From Streptomyces sp. Ru71 (GTDB lineage: Bacteria > Actinomycetota > Actinomycetes > Streptomycetales > Streptomycetaceae), in the NCBI RefSeq assembly GCF_002920535.1, contig NZ_PQSS01000003.1:1-64000 (forward strand): a stretch of DNA of 64,000 bases, in the 5' to 3' direction. The notes beneath the pieces are model-generated. The model was not told the origin of the DNA. It searched no databases and saw nothing but the letters and a program-made list of their open reading frames with translations. Of this stretch, positions 28,405-37,414 are shown piece by piece (the first letter of the stretch is position 1; each line of letters starts with the position of its first letter). The position numbers and the translations under genes were made by a program.

Positions 28405-29550
28405 TTATCCGTTCCTTACACGCAACGGCGCTCTGACCTGCGACGATGGCGGCCGCCGTGGCGGCTGCACCCCGGAAAAAGGTTGACGCCGAGGTGGCTG
28501 GACCGGCTGCCGCAGGGGTGCGCGGGGCTGCGCCGGACGCGGGCCGGCCGACCGGGTCATGGTCTCCGCCGACCGCCGCCGGGGCGCGTACACGGGCACC
28601 CGCAGCAGCGCCAGCACGACGAGCAGCGCGGCCCCCGCGACCCACAGCGCGGCAGTGGCGCCGGCCCATCCGGCGTGCACCAGCACCCCGACGAGTACCC
28701 CGCCGCCGGCGGCCGTCCCCAGCAGCACGGTCGCGCCCTGCGCGGTGAGTCCGAGCCGCCGCAGCCGGTGGGCGAGGTGGTCGGGGCCGCCGCGCAGCAG
28801 CGCCCGCCCGGCCAGCCGCCGCGAGAGGGCGACGAGGACGGCGTCGGCGGCGCCGAGCGCGACGAGCGGCCCGAGGACGGCGGCGGTCCCGGCCAGGTCG
28901 TAGCCCGTCCGGGCGAGCACGGCACCGGAGGCCAGCAGGAAGCCGGTGAACAGCGAGCCGCAGGCGCCGAGCCCGATCCGCGCGGCCGGCCAGCCGTGCA
29001 TGAGGAAGCCGGTCAGCGCGGCGGCCAGCACGCTCAGCAGCACCGCCAGCCCGTCCATCACCTCGGCCGCGGCGCACGCGGCCACCCCGAAGGCGGTGAC
29101 CACCCCGACGGTCCCGGCGAGCCCGTCGGCGTGGTCGAGCGAGCGGAAGGCGAGGGTGGCGGCGCTGATCCAGCCGACGGCGAGCATCCCGCCCAGCACG
29201 CCGGTCTCGTCGTACGGCACGACACAGGCCGCCGCCACGGCCGTTCCGACGACCAGGAACCGCGTCTTGAGCCGCCAGACGTCCGCGGCGAGCCCCAGGG
29301 CGGCGACCGCGCCGCCCGCGACGAGCAGTTCGCCGATCCCGGCCCCGAGCGGCGCGAGCCGGGTCCAGTCGCCGGTGCCGGCGACCAGGCAGGTGGCCAG
29401 CGCCACGGCGACCCCGCCGAGCAGCGGCACCGGTCGCGTGCGCCGGCGCCGGTCGACGAGCCCCAGACGCAGGGCGGGCGTCCGGAGCGCTCCCGCGAGC
29501 AGGGCGGTGAGCAGCAGGGCGGCGGTGGCGGCGGTGATCCCGTAGAGCAC
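28405..29550 (-). CDS. MraY/WecA-family phospho-N-acetylsugar transferase-like membrane protein
   Basis: 381 residues with about ten membrane helices from GTG 29550. RRRRTRPVPLLGGVAVALA, then FRSLDHADGLAGTVGVVTAF (the Asp-rich loop, here DHADG where NLxDG or NxxDG is usual), GFLMHGWPAARIGLGACGSL (GD at the canonical GDxGS position is GACGS) and GGPDHLAHRLRRLGL (HH-type loop) place it in glycosyltransferase family 4. Such enzymes move a sugar-phosphate from a UDP-sugar to polyprenyl phosphate. The altered Asp positions raise doubt about activity. A proline/arginine-rich C-terminal tail is cytosolic. It lies directly upstream of the dnaK control region. Confidence 0.72.
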   Translation of the reverse strand: MLYGITAATAALLLTALLAGALRTPALRLGLVDRRRRTRPVPLLGGVAVALATCLVAGTGDWTRLAPLGAGIGELLVAGGAVAALGLAADVWRLKTRFLVVGTAVAAACVVPYDETGVLGGMLAVGWISAATLAFRSLDHADGLAGTVGVVTAFGVAACAAAEVMDGLAVLLSVLAAALTGFLMHGWPAARIGLGACGSLFTGFLLASGAVLARTGYDLAGTAAVLGPLVALGAADAVLVALSRRLAGRALLRGGPDHLAHRLRRLGLTAQGATVLLGTAAGGGVLVGVLVHAGWAGATAALWVAGAALLVVLALLRVPVYAPRRRSAETMTRSAGPRPAQPRAPLRQPVQPPRRQPFSGVQPPRRPPSSQVRAPLRVRNG

Positions 29551-29770
29551 GGATATAAGTTAGAGGTGAATGTACCAATTTGGTACGAATAACACGTTCG
29601 GATTGCCACGACGACTTCTTTAGGCAACCCTCAGCGACGCAGATCACCGAACGGTGTGCTGCATCGCATCGGAAGATGGGGGTAGTCTCAGACAGACTGG
29701 ATAAGTTACCGCTTAGTAATGTCGCTCGGTTAGTCGCACGGTTAATCGAAGGCCGCCCCAGGAGCCCCCA

Positions 29771-32053
29771 ATGCAACTCGCCGCGATCATCGTGTCGCTG
29801 GTCCTGATCGTGGTCGGCTCGGCACTGTTCGGCCGCGCCCTCCTGCAGATCTTCAACTTCATGCGGCTCGGCCAGCCGGTACCGGCCGGGACCCGCACCG
29901 ACAACCCCTACCAGCGCACCGTCACCCTGGTCCGCGAGTTCCTGGGCCACACCCGGATGAACCGCTGGGGGATCGTCGGCTTCGCGCACTGGTTCGTGGC
30001 GATCGGCTTCTACACGCTGCTCCTGACGATCGTCAACGCCGTCGGCCAGCTCTTCCAGGCCGACTGGCTCCTGCCGGTCATCGGCGACTGGGCGCCCTAC
30101 AACGTCTTCGTCGAGTTCATCGGCACCATGACCGTGCTCGGCATCCTGGCGCTGATCGTCATCCGGCAGCTGTCCCGGCCGGACAAGCCGGGCCGCAAGT
30201 CCCGCTTCGCGGGCTCCAACACCGGCCAGGCCTACTTCGTCGAGACGATCATCGTCATCGTCGGCGTCTGCATCTTCATGCTGCACGCGCTGGAGGGCGC
30301 GCAGCACCACGTGGACAGCTACGAGGCGTCGTTCTTCATCTCGTACCCGGTCGTGAAGGCCCTGGCGGGCCTGGACGTCTCCACGCTGCAGAACCTGACC
30401 TACTTCTTCGCCGGCCTGAAGATCTCCGCCTCCTTCATCTGGATGATCGTCGTCGCCCTGAAGACCGACATGGGCGTGGCCTGGCACCGCTTCCTGGGCT
30501 TCCCGAACATCTGGTTCAAGCGCAACGCGGACGGCTCCACCGCCCTGGGCGCGCTGCAGCCGATGACGTCCGGCGGCAAGCCGATCAACTTCGAGGACCC
30601 GGGCGAGGACGACGTCTTCGGCGTCTCCCAGATCGAGCACTTCTCGTGGAAGGGCCTGCTGGACTTCTCCACCTGCACCGAGTGCGGCCGCTGCCAGTCG
30701 CAGTGCCCGGCCTGGAACACGGGCAAGCCGCTCTCCCCGAAGCTGCTGATCATGTCGCTGCGCGACCACGCCCACGCCAAGGCGCCCTACCTGCTCGCGG
30801 GCGGCGGCAAGACCATGGAGGGCGAGGAGAAGGCCTCCGAGGAGCAGCTGAAGGACGTCCCCGCCGCGGCCCTCGCCGAGGCCGAGCGCCCGCTGATCGG
30901 CACCGCCGAGGAGAACGGCGTCATCGACCCGGACGTCCTGTGGTCCTGCACCACCTGCGGCGCCTGCGTCGAGCAGTGCCCGGTGGACATCGAGCACGTC
31001 GACCACATCCTCGACATGCGCCGCTACCAGGTGATGATCGAGTCCGCGTTCCCGTCCGAGGCGGGCACGATGCTCAAGAACCTGGAGAAGAAGGGCAACC
31101 CCTGGGGCCTGGCGAAGAAGCAGCGCCTGGAGTGGACCAAGGAGGTCGACTTCGAGGTCCCGGTCGTCGGCAAGGACATCGAGGACCTCTCCGAGGTCGA
31201 GTACCTGTACTGGGTCGGCTGCGCCGGCGCCCTGGAGGACCGCGCGAAGAAGACCACCAAGGCCTTCGCCGAGCTGCTGCACATCGCGGGCGTGAAGTTC
31301 GCGATCATGGGCGGCGACGAGAAGTGCACCGGTGACTCCGCCCGCCGCCTGGGCAACGAGCCCCTGTTCCAGGAGCTCGGCATGGAGAACGTGATGGCCC
31401 TGAACACGGCGTTCGGCGAGGAGCTGGACGACGAGGGCAAGGTCGTCGCGGAGTCCGCGAAGCCGAAGTCGGCGAAGAAGATCGTTGCCACCTGCCCGCA
31501 CTGCCTCAACACGCTCGGCAACGAGTACCCGCAGCTCGGCGGCGACTACGAGGTCATCCACCACACCCAGCTGCTGCAGCACCTGGTGGACGAGGGCAAG
31601 CTGATCCCGGTCACCCCGGTCGAGGGCATCATCACCTACCACGACCCGTGCTACCTGGGCCGCCACAACAAGATCTACACGCCGCCGCGCGAGATCATCG
31701 CCAGCGTCCCGGGCATCCGCAACGAGGAGATGCACCGCCACAAGGAGCGCGGCTTCTGCTGCGGCGCCGGCGGCGCGCGGATGTGGATGGAGGAGCGGAT
31801 CGGCAAGCGCATCAACAACGAGCGCGTCGACGAGGCGCTGTCCGTCAACCCGGACATCGTCTCCACCGCCTGCCCGTTCTGCCTCGTCATGCTCACGGAC
31901 TCCGTGAACGGCAAGAAGAACGAGGGCAAGGCCAAGGAGTCCATCCAGGTCGTCGACGTCGCCCAGCTGCTCCTCGACTCCGTCAAGACGCCGGTCGACC
32001 CGGCGGGCGAGCCGGAGCAGGAGAGCGAGCCGGAGCCTGAGCCGGTGAAGTGA
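29771..32053 (+). CDS. Membrane heterodisulfide-reductase-like FeS oxidoreductase
   Basis: 760 residues. The N-terminal part (about 250 residues) has five or six membrane helices of the nitrate-reductase-gamma type with several His that could bind heme b. Two 4Fe-4S motifs follow: CTECGRCQSQCPAW (about residue 300) and CTTCGACVEQCPVDI (about 395). Two CCG cysteine-rich domains come next (YWVGCAGALEDR, KCTGDSARRLG, CPHCLNTLGNEY; YHDPCYLGRHNKIY, GFCCGAGGARMWMEER, TACPFCLVML). It probably couples a cytosolic donor to the quinone pool; donor and acceptor are unknown. It ends with an acidic EPEQESEPEPEP tail and a strong terminator. Confidence 0.85.
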   Translation: MQLAAIIVSLVLIVVGSALFGRALLQIFNFMRLGQPVPAGTRTDNPYQRTVTLVREFLGHTRMNRWGIVGFAHWFVAIGFYTLLLTIVNAVGQLFQADWLLPVIGDWAPYNVFVEFIGTMTVLGILALIVIRQLSRPDKPGRKSRFAGSNTGQAYFVETIIVIVGVCIFMLHALEGAQHHVDSYEASFFISYPVVKALAGLDVSTLQNLTYFFAGLKISASFIWMIVVALKTDMGVAWHRFLGFPNIWFKRNADGSTALGALQPMTSGGKPINFEDPGEDDVFGVSQIEHFSWKGLLDFSTCTECGRCQSQCPAWNTGKPLSPKLLIMSLRDHAHAKAPYLLAGGGKTMEGEEKASEEQLKDVPAAALAEAERPLIGTAEENGVIDPDVLWSCTTCGACVEQCPVDIEHVDHILDMRRYQVMIESAFPSEAGTMLKNLEKKGNPWGLAKKQRLEWTKEVDFEVPVVGKDIEDLSEVEYLYWVGCAGALEDRAKKTTKAFAELLHIAGVKFAIMGGDEKCTGDSARRLGNEPLFQELGMENVMALNTAFGEELDDEGKVVAESAKPKSAKKIVATCPHCLNTLGNEYPQLGGDYEVIHHTQLLQHLVDEGKLIPVTPVEGIITYHDPCYLGRHNKIYTPPREIIASVPGIRNEEMHRHKERGFCCGAGGARMWMEERIGKRINNERVDEALSVNPDIVSTACPFCLVMLTDSVNGKKNEGKAKESIQVVDVAQLLLDSVKTPVDPAGEPEQESEPEPEPVK

Positions 32054-32121
32054 CCGACCCGCTGCTCGCCGGCCGGCGCCGGTGAGCAGCCCCGGCCGGT
32101 GAAGCCGGAACCGCTGAGCCC

Positions 32122-32160
32122 GGCACCGCCCCCTGACCCGCACAGGCAGGGGGCGGTGCC
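32122..32160 (+). terminator. Terminator of the FeS oxidoreductase gene
   Basis: Perfect 14-bp stem (GGCACCGCCCCCTG) with an 11-base loop, 69 bases beyond the stop. Confidence 0.85.
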
Positions 32161-32226
32161 GTACCTGTTGTCGTACGTCTGCTGTAGTACCCGTGCTGTC
32201 GTACCTGTGCGAAGGAGCCGTGGGTC

Positions 32227-32646
32227 ATGTCGGAGCCGGGGAACGGGTGGGCTGCGGCCCTGACCGAGGCCGCGCACCCCTCGTGGTCGCGGCGGGCCGG
32301 TGCCGGGCGGGCACTCGCCCCCCACGCCGACGTCCCCGAGGCCGCGCGGGCCTTGGCGGCGCTGCTGCTGGACGCCGAGGACACGGCCGTCACGCGCCGG
32401 ACCGCGCACGCGCTGACCCGCGCCGGAGGGGTGGCCGCCGCGAGGCTCCTCTCGGTCGCGGTGACCGAGGCCGACGACAACCAGGCCGACTGGATACGGA
32501 CCGGGGTGCAGGACGCGCTGGAGGACCGGCCGACCGGCGTACCGGCCCTCCGAGCGGCCTGCCGTCAGCTCACCCGGTCCCCGGAGGAAGCCGTCCGCCG
32601 GGGCGCCGGGGCGATCCTGGCATGGACCGAGCCCACAGGACGGTGA
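32227..32646 (+). CDS. HEAT-like helical repeat protein
   Basis: 139 residues from ATG 32227 with AAGGAG 9 bases upstream. All-helical, Ala/Arg-rich, with repeated units resembling HEAT repeats (HPSWSRRAGAGRALAPHADV, AARALAALLLDAEDTAVTRR, EEAVRRGAGAILAWTEP). It has no catalytic motif or signal peptide. It probably mediates protein binding, or is an immunity-like or scaffold protein; function is unknown. It is convergent with the monooxygenase-like gene. Confidence 0.68.
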   Translation: MSEPGNGWAAALTEAAHPSWSRRAGAGRALAPHADVPEAARALAALLLDAEDTAVTRRTAHALTRAGGVAAARLLSVAVTEADDNQADWIRTGVQDALEDRPTGVPALRAACRQLTRSPEEAVRRGAGAILAWTEPTGR

Positions 32647-32675
32647 AGGACCTCACCGGCGGGTGAGCGGATCGT

Positions 32676-32993
32676 TCACGCCCCCTTCGGCCCCGCCTGC
32701 TGCACCACGTCGAAGGACCACAGCGTGGAGCCGCTGGCCGCCGGCTTGGGACGGTCGCCGCCGCCCTGGTGTGCCGTCTTCATCGGCCCCTCCATCCATG
32801 CCTGGAAGGACTCCTCGTCCCGCCAGCGCGTGTACACCAGGTACTGGTCCGTGCCCTCGACGGGGCGCAGCAGCTCGAACCACTCGAAGCCGTCGGAGTT
32901 CTCCACGGCGTGGGCCCGCGAGGCGAACCGCTTCTCCAGCACCTCCCGCTGCTCGGCGGGAACGGTCAGCACATTGATCTTGACGACGCTCAT
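32676..32993 (-). CDS. Antibiotic biosynthesis monooxygenase-fold protein
   Basis: 105 residues from ATG 32993 (MSVVKINVLTVPAEQREVLE). It is a ferredoxin-like ABM fold: FASRAHAVENSDGFEWFELL, DQYLVYTRWRDEESFQAWM, and an end SFDVVQQAGPKGA. The family includes heme-degrading enzymes and cofactor-free quinol monooxygenases. The Asn and His/Trp needed for heme degradation cannot be confirmed by eye. It is an isolated gene convergent with the HEAT-like gene and divergent from the FG-GAP lipoprotein. Confidence 0.82.
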   Translation of the reverse strand: MSVVKINVLTVPAEQREVLEKRFASRAHAVENSDGFEWFELLRPVEGTDQYLVYTRWRDEESFQAWMEGPMKTAHQGGGDRPKPAASGSTLWSFDVVQQAGPKGA

Positions 32994-33115
32994 GGACCCA
33001 TCCTCGCCCACCGGCACCGGTCGTGAGCGCCCCGGGTCGGCCCCGGGCCTGTCCGCGCGCCTCGAACATGTGCATGATTGCTGGGTTGTTGTCGACGGGG
33101 TGGGCGGGGTGAACG

Positions 33116-34477
33116 ATGCCGGTGCGGACAGAAGCGCGGAGGGGAGCGCTGGGTGAGGCGCGAGGGGGAGCGCTGGGTGAGGCGCGAGGGGGAGCCCGAC
33201 GCCGAATGCTGGGCACCACCGTCGTCACCAGTGGCCTCCTGCTGCTCCTGGCCGGCTGCGGCTTCTCCTCCGAGACGAAGCACACCCCCGTCCGCGCGGC
33301 CCAGGCCCCCGCGGCCCCGCTGCCGATCCCGCGCGGGACGGGCAGCAAGACCCCCGACGACTTCAACGGCGACGGCCACCGCGACCTCGTCCTCAACGAC
33401 CTCGCCAAGGCCCAGCCGCACACCGACGACCCCGGCATCGGCATCGTCTACGGCAGCGCGCACGGGCTGGTGCCGGGCACGCGCCGGCTGCTCTCCCCGG
33501 CCACGCACGCCGCCCGCGTCGGCGGCGAGCTGCCCGCCCTGTTCGACGCGGAGGCCTCCTGCGACCTCGACGGCGACGGCTTCACCGACCTCGTCGTGTC
33601 CACCGACCCGCCCTACGACGGCCAGGGCCGCCCCCCGGTGCCGTTGCAACTGCTGTTCGGCTCCCCGGGCGGCCTGACCGGCCGCGGCGTCGTCCTGGCC
33701 GTCCCGGACCGCGCCCGGGCCGGCAACGACTGGCCGGACCAGCCCGTGTGCGGCGACTTCGACGGCGACCAGCAGGCCGACCTGGTGCTGCACGCCACCG
33801 GCGGCAAGCTGAGCTTCCTGCGCGGCCCGTTCAGCCGCCAGGGCGCCCCGCGCAAGGCCGCCGCCCCGCTCCCGGGCCCCGGCAACCTGCCCACCGGCCC
33901 GGCCGCCGACGTCGACCGCGACGGCTACGACGACCTCCTCGTCCGTACGGCGGAACGCTCCGGCCCCTCCGCCGTCGTGCTCGGCGGCCCCGACGGCCCC
34001 ACCCGCACCGGCGCCGTGCTGCCGGCCGGCATCGACGTGGCCCTGGGCGGCTTCGGCCGGGGCAAGGCGCTGGACGCGGCGGTCGGCACGATGACCGGCA
34101 CGGCCCTGCGCTACGACCTGCCCGGCGCCGCCCGCGCCGCCCTGACCTCCCCGGGCTCGGTGCTCGACGCCGCCGACTTCGACGGCGACGGCCTGAGCGA
34201 GCTGGTCTCCAGCGGCTCCCGGGTGAAGGTGTTCCGGGGCCGCGCGGCGGGCCTGTCGCAGCGGCAGATGGTGACCGTCCAGCCCGTGGCACACGGCACC
34301 TCCCGGGTGGTCGCCCTCGGTGACTTCGACGGCGACGGACGGGCGGACCTCGTCGTACGGACGTACCGCAGTGAGACGCAGGACACGGTGGCCGTGCATC
34401 CGGGAGTACGGCGGACACTGGTGTCGGCGAAGCCGACGGTGACGTTCTCGACCCGGGAGTTCCTGCCGGCGCCGTAG
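33116..34477 (+). CDS. FG-GAP/VCBS repeat lipoprotein
   Basis: 453 residues. Signal region VVTSGLLLLLAGCGFSS carries a lipobox, so it should be anchored outside the membrane. Six Asp-rich calcium-type repeats are seen, for example DDFNGDGHRDLVLND, CDLDGDGFTDLVVSTD, ADFDGDGLSELVSSG and GDFDGDGRADLVVRT, forming an integrin-like beta propeller. The N-terminal 30 residues before the signal come from a 24-bp tandem repeat, giving GALGEARG twice. A start at ATG 33206 (MLGTTVVTSG) would remove this odd extension and is possible. The ligand is unknown. Confidence 0.8.
   Translation: MPVRTEARRGALGEARGGALGEARGGARRRMLGTTVVTSGLLLLLAGCGFSSETKHTPVRAAQAPAAPLPIPRGTGSKTPDDFNGDGHRDLVLNDLAKAQPHTDDPGIGIVYGSAHGLVPGTRRLLSPATHAARVGGELPALFDAEASCDLDGDGFTDLVVSTDPPYDGQGRPPVPLQLLFGSPGGLTGRGVVLAVPDRARAGNDWPDQPVCGDFDGDQQADLVLHATGGKLSFLRGPFSRQGAPRKAAAPLPGPGNLPTGPAADVDRDGYDDLLVRTAERSGPSAVVLGGPDGPTRTGAVLPAGIDVALGGFGRGKALDAAVGTMTGTALRYDLPGAARAALTSPGSVLDAADFDGDGLSELVSSGSRVKVFRGRAAGLSQRQMVTVQPVAHGTSRVVALGDFDGDGRADLVVRTYRSETQDTVAVHPGVRRTLVSAKPTVTFSTREFLPAP
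33143..33190. repeat. 24-bp tandem repeat in the lipoprotein 5' region
   Basis: Two exact copies of a 24-bp unit beginning GGAGCGCTGGGTGAGG, with a truncated third start at 33191. The unit length is a multiple of three, so the frame is kept. Each copy also contains GGAG-like and GTGAGG sequences, so it may duplicate translation-start signals rather than code. Confidence 0.8.
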
Positions 34478-34627
34478 ACCCGTACGGGGGTTGACCGGCA
34501 GTCCCCGGAACCGACCCCGAACCGGCCGGTGTTGACCCCTTAGGGGATGTCACAGCTCGGCCGCAAACCCCCGCCCGGGGCTCGGCCGTGGGCACGTCAC
34601 TCTGCGGAACCAGGTACGTTCGATGAC

Positions 34628-35554
34628 GTGGCTGGATTCAGGATCGGACGCGGCGGCCGGGACGGCCGTTCCCCGCAAGCGCGACCGCAACACCCCCCGT
34701 ACGGACAGCAGGCGCCGCAGGGACCGTCGTACGGCTACCCGCAGGCGCCGCAGGCGTACCCGCCGAACGGCGGTGGCGGCACCCCCGCCTCCCCGTGGCC
34801 GCAGTCAGGCGGCGGCTACCCGCCCCAGGACGAGCCGGAGTACTTCGGCGGCCACGGCAACGGCTACGCGCCCGGCCCGGCGGACCCGTACGCGGCGAAC
34901 CAGCCGGGTCACACCCAGGCCTTCTCCATCGACGAGCAGGCCCGCTACGACGACGGCTACACGCAGGGCGGCACCTACCAGGCCGGCGCGGCGACCCCGG
35001 CCGGCCCGATCGGCCCGCGGCTGCGCTGGAAGGAGCTGCTGAAGGGGATCGTGCTGTCCCCGAACCAGACGTTCCTCCAGATGCGGGACTACGCGATGTG
35101 GGGCCCGGCCCTGACCGTGACGTTCCTCTACGGCCTGCTGGCCGTCTTCGGCTTCGACGGCGCCCGCGAGGACGCGATCAACGCCACGCTGTCCAACGCC
35201 ATCCCGATCGTCCTGACGACGGCGGTGGCGATGGTGATCTCGGCCTTCGTGCTGGGCGCGGTCACCCACACCCTGGCCCGCCAGCTCGGCGGCGACGGCG
35301 CCTGGCAGCCCACGGTCGGCCTGTCCATGCTGATCATGGCCCTGACGGACGCGCCGCGCCTGGTCGTGGCCATGTTCGCGGGCGGCGACGCGTCGTTCGT
35401 GCAGCTCCTCGGCTGGGTCACCTGGATCGCGGGCGGCGCGCTGCTGACCCTGATGGTGAGCCGCTCCCACGACCTGCCCTGGCCGAAGGCACTGGGCGCG
35501 TCGGCGATCCAGCTGATCGCGCTGCTGTCGATCGTGAAGCTGGGCACGTTCTAG
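34628..35554 (+). CDS. Yip1 domain membrane protein
   Basis: 308 residues from GTG 34628 (MAGFRIGRGGRDGRSPQ), the start I remember for Streptomyces relatives; ATG 34547 would add 27 residues. The N-terminal 130 residues are Pro/Gly/Tyr/Gln-rich and disordered, with repeats such as YGYPQAPQAYPP. Five hydrophobic helices follow (LTVTFLYGLLAVFGF, IPIVLTTAVAMVISAFVLG, LSMLIMALTDAPRLVVAMF, LLGWVTWIAGGALLTLMV, ASAIQLIALLSIVKLGTF). The Yip1 fold in bacteria is of unknown role. It ends in a strong terminator. Confidence 0.82.
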   Translation: MAGFRIGRGGRDGRSPQARPQHPPYGQQAPQGPSYGYPQAPQAYPPNGGGGTPASPWPQSGGGYPPQDEPEYFGGHGNGYAPGPADPYAANQPGHTQAFSIDEQARYDDGYTQGGTYQAGAATPAGPIGPRLRWKELLKGIVLSPNQTFLQMRDYAMWGPALTVTFLYGLLAVFGFDGAREDAINATLSNAIPIVLTTAVAMVISAFVLGAVTHTLARQLGGDGAWQPTVGLSMLIMALTDAPRLVVAMFAGGDASFVQLLGWVTWIAGGALLTLMVSRSHDLPWPKALGASAIQLIALLSIVKLGTF

Positions 35555-35588
35555 GTCCCCTGGGCGGGGCTGAGTCCCCCGGATGCGG

Positions 35589-35618
35589 AAGGCCCCCGGC
35601 GTGTGCGCCGGGGGCCTT
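35589..35618. terminator. Bidirectional terminator
   Basis: Perfect 13-bp stem (AAGGCCCCCGGCG) with loop TGTG and short A/T ends on both sides, between the convergent Yip1 and phosphoribosyltransferase genes. Confidence 0.88.
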
Positions 35619-35638
35619 TCCACATGTCACCCAGGGGC

Positions 35639-36136
35639 TCAGGCGTCGAGGACCTGGCCCTCCCGCTTCACGACGGGCGGCTCGACGCTCCACGGGAAGT
35701 TGATCCACTCGTCGGTGCGCTTCCAGACGTACTCGCACTTCACGAGGGACTGGGACTTCTCGTAGATGACGGCGGAGCGCACCTCGGCGACGTGGTCCAG
35801 GCAGAAGTCGTGGACGAGCTTGAGCGTCTTGCCGGTGTCGGCGACGTCGTCCGCGATCAGCACCTTCTTGTCGGTGAAGTCGATGGCGTTCGGGACCGGG
35901 GAGAGCATGACCGGCATCTCCAGGGTGGTCCCCACACCGGTGTAGAACTCGACGTTCACCAGGTGGATGTTCTTGCAGTCCAGGGCGTAGGCGAGGCCGC
36001 CCGCGACGAAGACGCCACCCCGGGCGATGGAGAGCACGATGTCGGGCTGATAGCCGTCGTCGGCGATGGCCTGCGCCAGCTCGCGCACGGCCGTCCCGAA
36101 CCGCTCGTAGGTCAGATTCTCACGTACGTCACTCAT
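35639..36136 (-). CDS. Phosphoribosyltransferase family protein
   Basis: 165 residues from ATG 36136 (MSDVRENLTYERFGTAVREL). The PRPP-binding loop is VLIADDVADTGKTLKLVHD, preceded by the flexible-loop region VLSIARGGVFVAGGLAYALD. This pattern is of the xanthine/hypoxanthine-guanine or pyrimidine-salvage type. It lies 8 bp downstream of dcd on the same strand, so a nucleotide-salvage role with dCTP deaminase is sensible. The base used is unknown. Confidence 0.85.
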   Translation of the reverse strand: MSDVRENLTYERFGTAVRELAQAIADDGYQPDIVLSIARGGVFVAGGLAYALDCKNIHLVNVEFYTGVGTTLEMPVMLSPVPNAIDFTDKKVLIADDVADTGKTLKLVHDFCLDHVAEVRSAVIYEKSQSLVKCEYVWKRTDEWINFPWSVEPPVVKREGQVLDA

Positions 36137-36144
36137 GCTCGCGC

Positions 36145-36720
36145 TCACACCTGCGTCCGATGGAAATTGATGTAGGACCGGGAAGCGGTGGGGCCGCGCT
36201 GCCCCTGGTAGCGCGATCCGTACCGTTCGGCACCGTAGGGGAACTCGGCGGGCGAGCTGAGCCGGAACATGCACAGCTGGCCGATCTTCATCCCCGGCCA
36301 CAGCTTGATCGGCAGGGTGGCGAGGTTGGACAGCTCCAGCGTGACGTGTCCGGAGAACCCGGGGTCGATGAACCCGGCGGTGGAGTGGGTGACCAGCCCG
36401 AGCCGGCCGAGCGAGCTCTTGCCCTCCAGGCGGGAGGCGATGTCGTCCGGCAGGCTGATCACCTCGTAGGTGCTGGCCAACACGAACTCACCGGGGTGCA
36501 GGATGAACGGCTCGTCGCCCTCCGGCTCGACGAGCCGGGTCAGGTCAGCCTGCTCGATGGAGGGGTCGATGTGCGGGTACCGGTGGTTCTCGAACACCCG
36601 GAAATACCGGTCCAGCCGTACGTCGATGCTCGACGGCTGCACCATGTCTGTGTCGTAGGGATCGATGCGGACCCGCCCGGCATCGATCTCGGCCCGGATG
36701 TCCTTGTCTGAGAGAAGCAC
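36145..36720 (-). CDS. dcd: dCTP deaminase
   Basis: 191-residue trimeric enzyme making dUTP from dCTP for dTMP synthesis. Landmarks are [58 protein letters not shown] (with the catalytic Glu further on), [17 protein letters not shown] and [20 protein letters not shown]. Some actinobacterial members are bifunctional with dUTPase activity. The GTG start at 36720 gives the family N terminus. Upstream extensions to 36939 or 37025 look like non-coding frame. Confidence 0.95.
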   Translation of the reverse strand: MLLSDKDIRAEIDAGRVRIDPYDTDMVQPSSIDVRLDRYFRVFENHRYPHIDPSIEQADLTRLVEPEGDEPFILHPGEFVLASTYEVISLPDDIASRLEGKSSLGRLGLVTHSTAGFIDPGFSGHVTLELSNLATLPIKLWPGMKIGQLCMFRLSSPAEFPYGAERYGSRYQGQRGPTASRSYINFHRTQV

Positions 36721-36799
36721 GTCCCGAGGATACGCAAGGCGTGCGGAGCCCCCACAATCGCGACGGCCCCGCACGCCGGATGATCTTTCCCGGGTGCCG

Positions 36800-36961
36800 C
36801 TACCGCTTCCCGACCAGGGTGACCGGCACCGCACTGCGGAGCCGGGCACACCGGGGACACCGCACGAGGCGTCCGGGGCCGAGCCGCTCGGCCTGCTGCA
36901 TCGGGAACGAAGCGGTGGTGAACACGTGCCCATCGGCACAACGGACGACGGTGCGCTCCAT
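36800..36961 (-). CDS. 53-residue zinc-ribbon-like protein
   Basis: Starts at ATG 36961 ([20 protein letters not shown]). It contains VRCADGH near the start and [15 protein letters not shown] near the end, giving three Cys and one His arranged like a small zinc ribbon (CxxGH ... CPRC). Conserved-looking short proteins of this form occur in Streptomyces with no assigned function. It lies between the tRNA-Gly gene and dcd, on the dcd strand. The gap up to the tRNA (36962-37246) has no other gene that I can support. Confidence 0.6.
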   Translation of the reverse strand: MERTVVRCADGHVFTTASFPMQQAERLGPGRLVRCPRCARLRSAVPVTLVGKR

Positions 36962-37246
36962 CAAGTCCTGAAGTCCCTTCCCCAAAGAGCCGCGCCGGGC
37001 TGGAATGCCCTGACGACGGGGCCACACATTACGGGATGAAAGGGACGCCCCTCCAGGCGGCACTCCGACCTCGCGAAGCACCTCCCCGAGCCCTCCACGG
37101 TACGCCCCAACTCCGGCCCCCCGCAGCCGCATCCCCCTCCCCAGCAACACACACAGGCCCCCGGCCTTGAACACCGGGAGCCTGGGATGGGGTACAGTGG
37201 GCGACGGTTCCGACACCACCTCATATGGAGGTCGTCGGCGACTTAC

Positions 37247-37317
37247 GCGGGTGTAGTTTAATGGTAGAACATCAGCTTCCCAAGCTGAGAGCGCGAGTTC
37301 GATTCTCGTCACCCGCT
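37247..37317 (+). tRNA. tRNA-Gly (anticodon CCC)
   Basis: Full cloverleaf: acceptor arms GCGGGTG and CACCCGC, a D arm with GTTTAATGGTAGAAC, an anticodon stem TCAGC/GCTGA enclosing loop TTCCCAA (anticodon CCC), and a T arm GCGAG-TTCGATT-CTCGT. CCA is not encoded. It is followed 8 bases later by a strong terminator. Two partial copies of this gene lie downstream (44133 and 46605), marking it as an integration target. Confidence 0.95.
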
Positions 37318-37324
37318 CTGCGAG

Positions 37325-37351
37325 AAACCCCAGGTCAGCGACCTGGGGTTT
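37325..37351 (+). terminator. tRNA-Gly terminator
   Basis: Perfect 12-bp stem AAACCCCAGGTC / GACCTGGGGTTT with loop AGC and a following TTGTT. An imperfect copy of this hairpin, with the same tRNA tail before it, recurs at 44160-44186. Confidence 0.9.
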
Positions 37352-37414
37352 GTTCGTTTGCCCCTGCTGGGCGATCGAGTTCGGTGCTGGGCTCAATCGG
37401 ATGTTGGCCGGGGG

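Noticed and set aside
37160..37200. Promoter for tRNA-Gly (TTGAAC ... TACAGT)
   Set aside because: The -10-like TACAGT is reasonable, but the spacing to TTGAAC is about 20 bases, so the pairing is not convincing enough to list.
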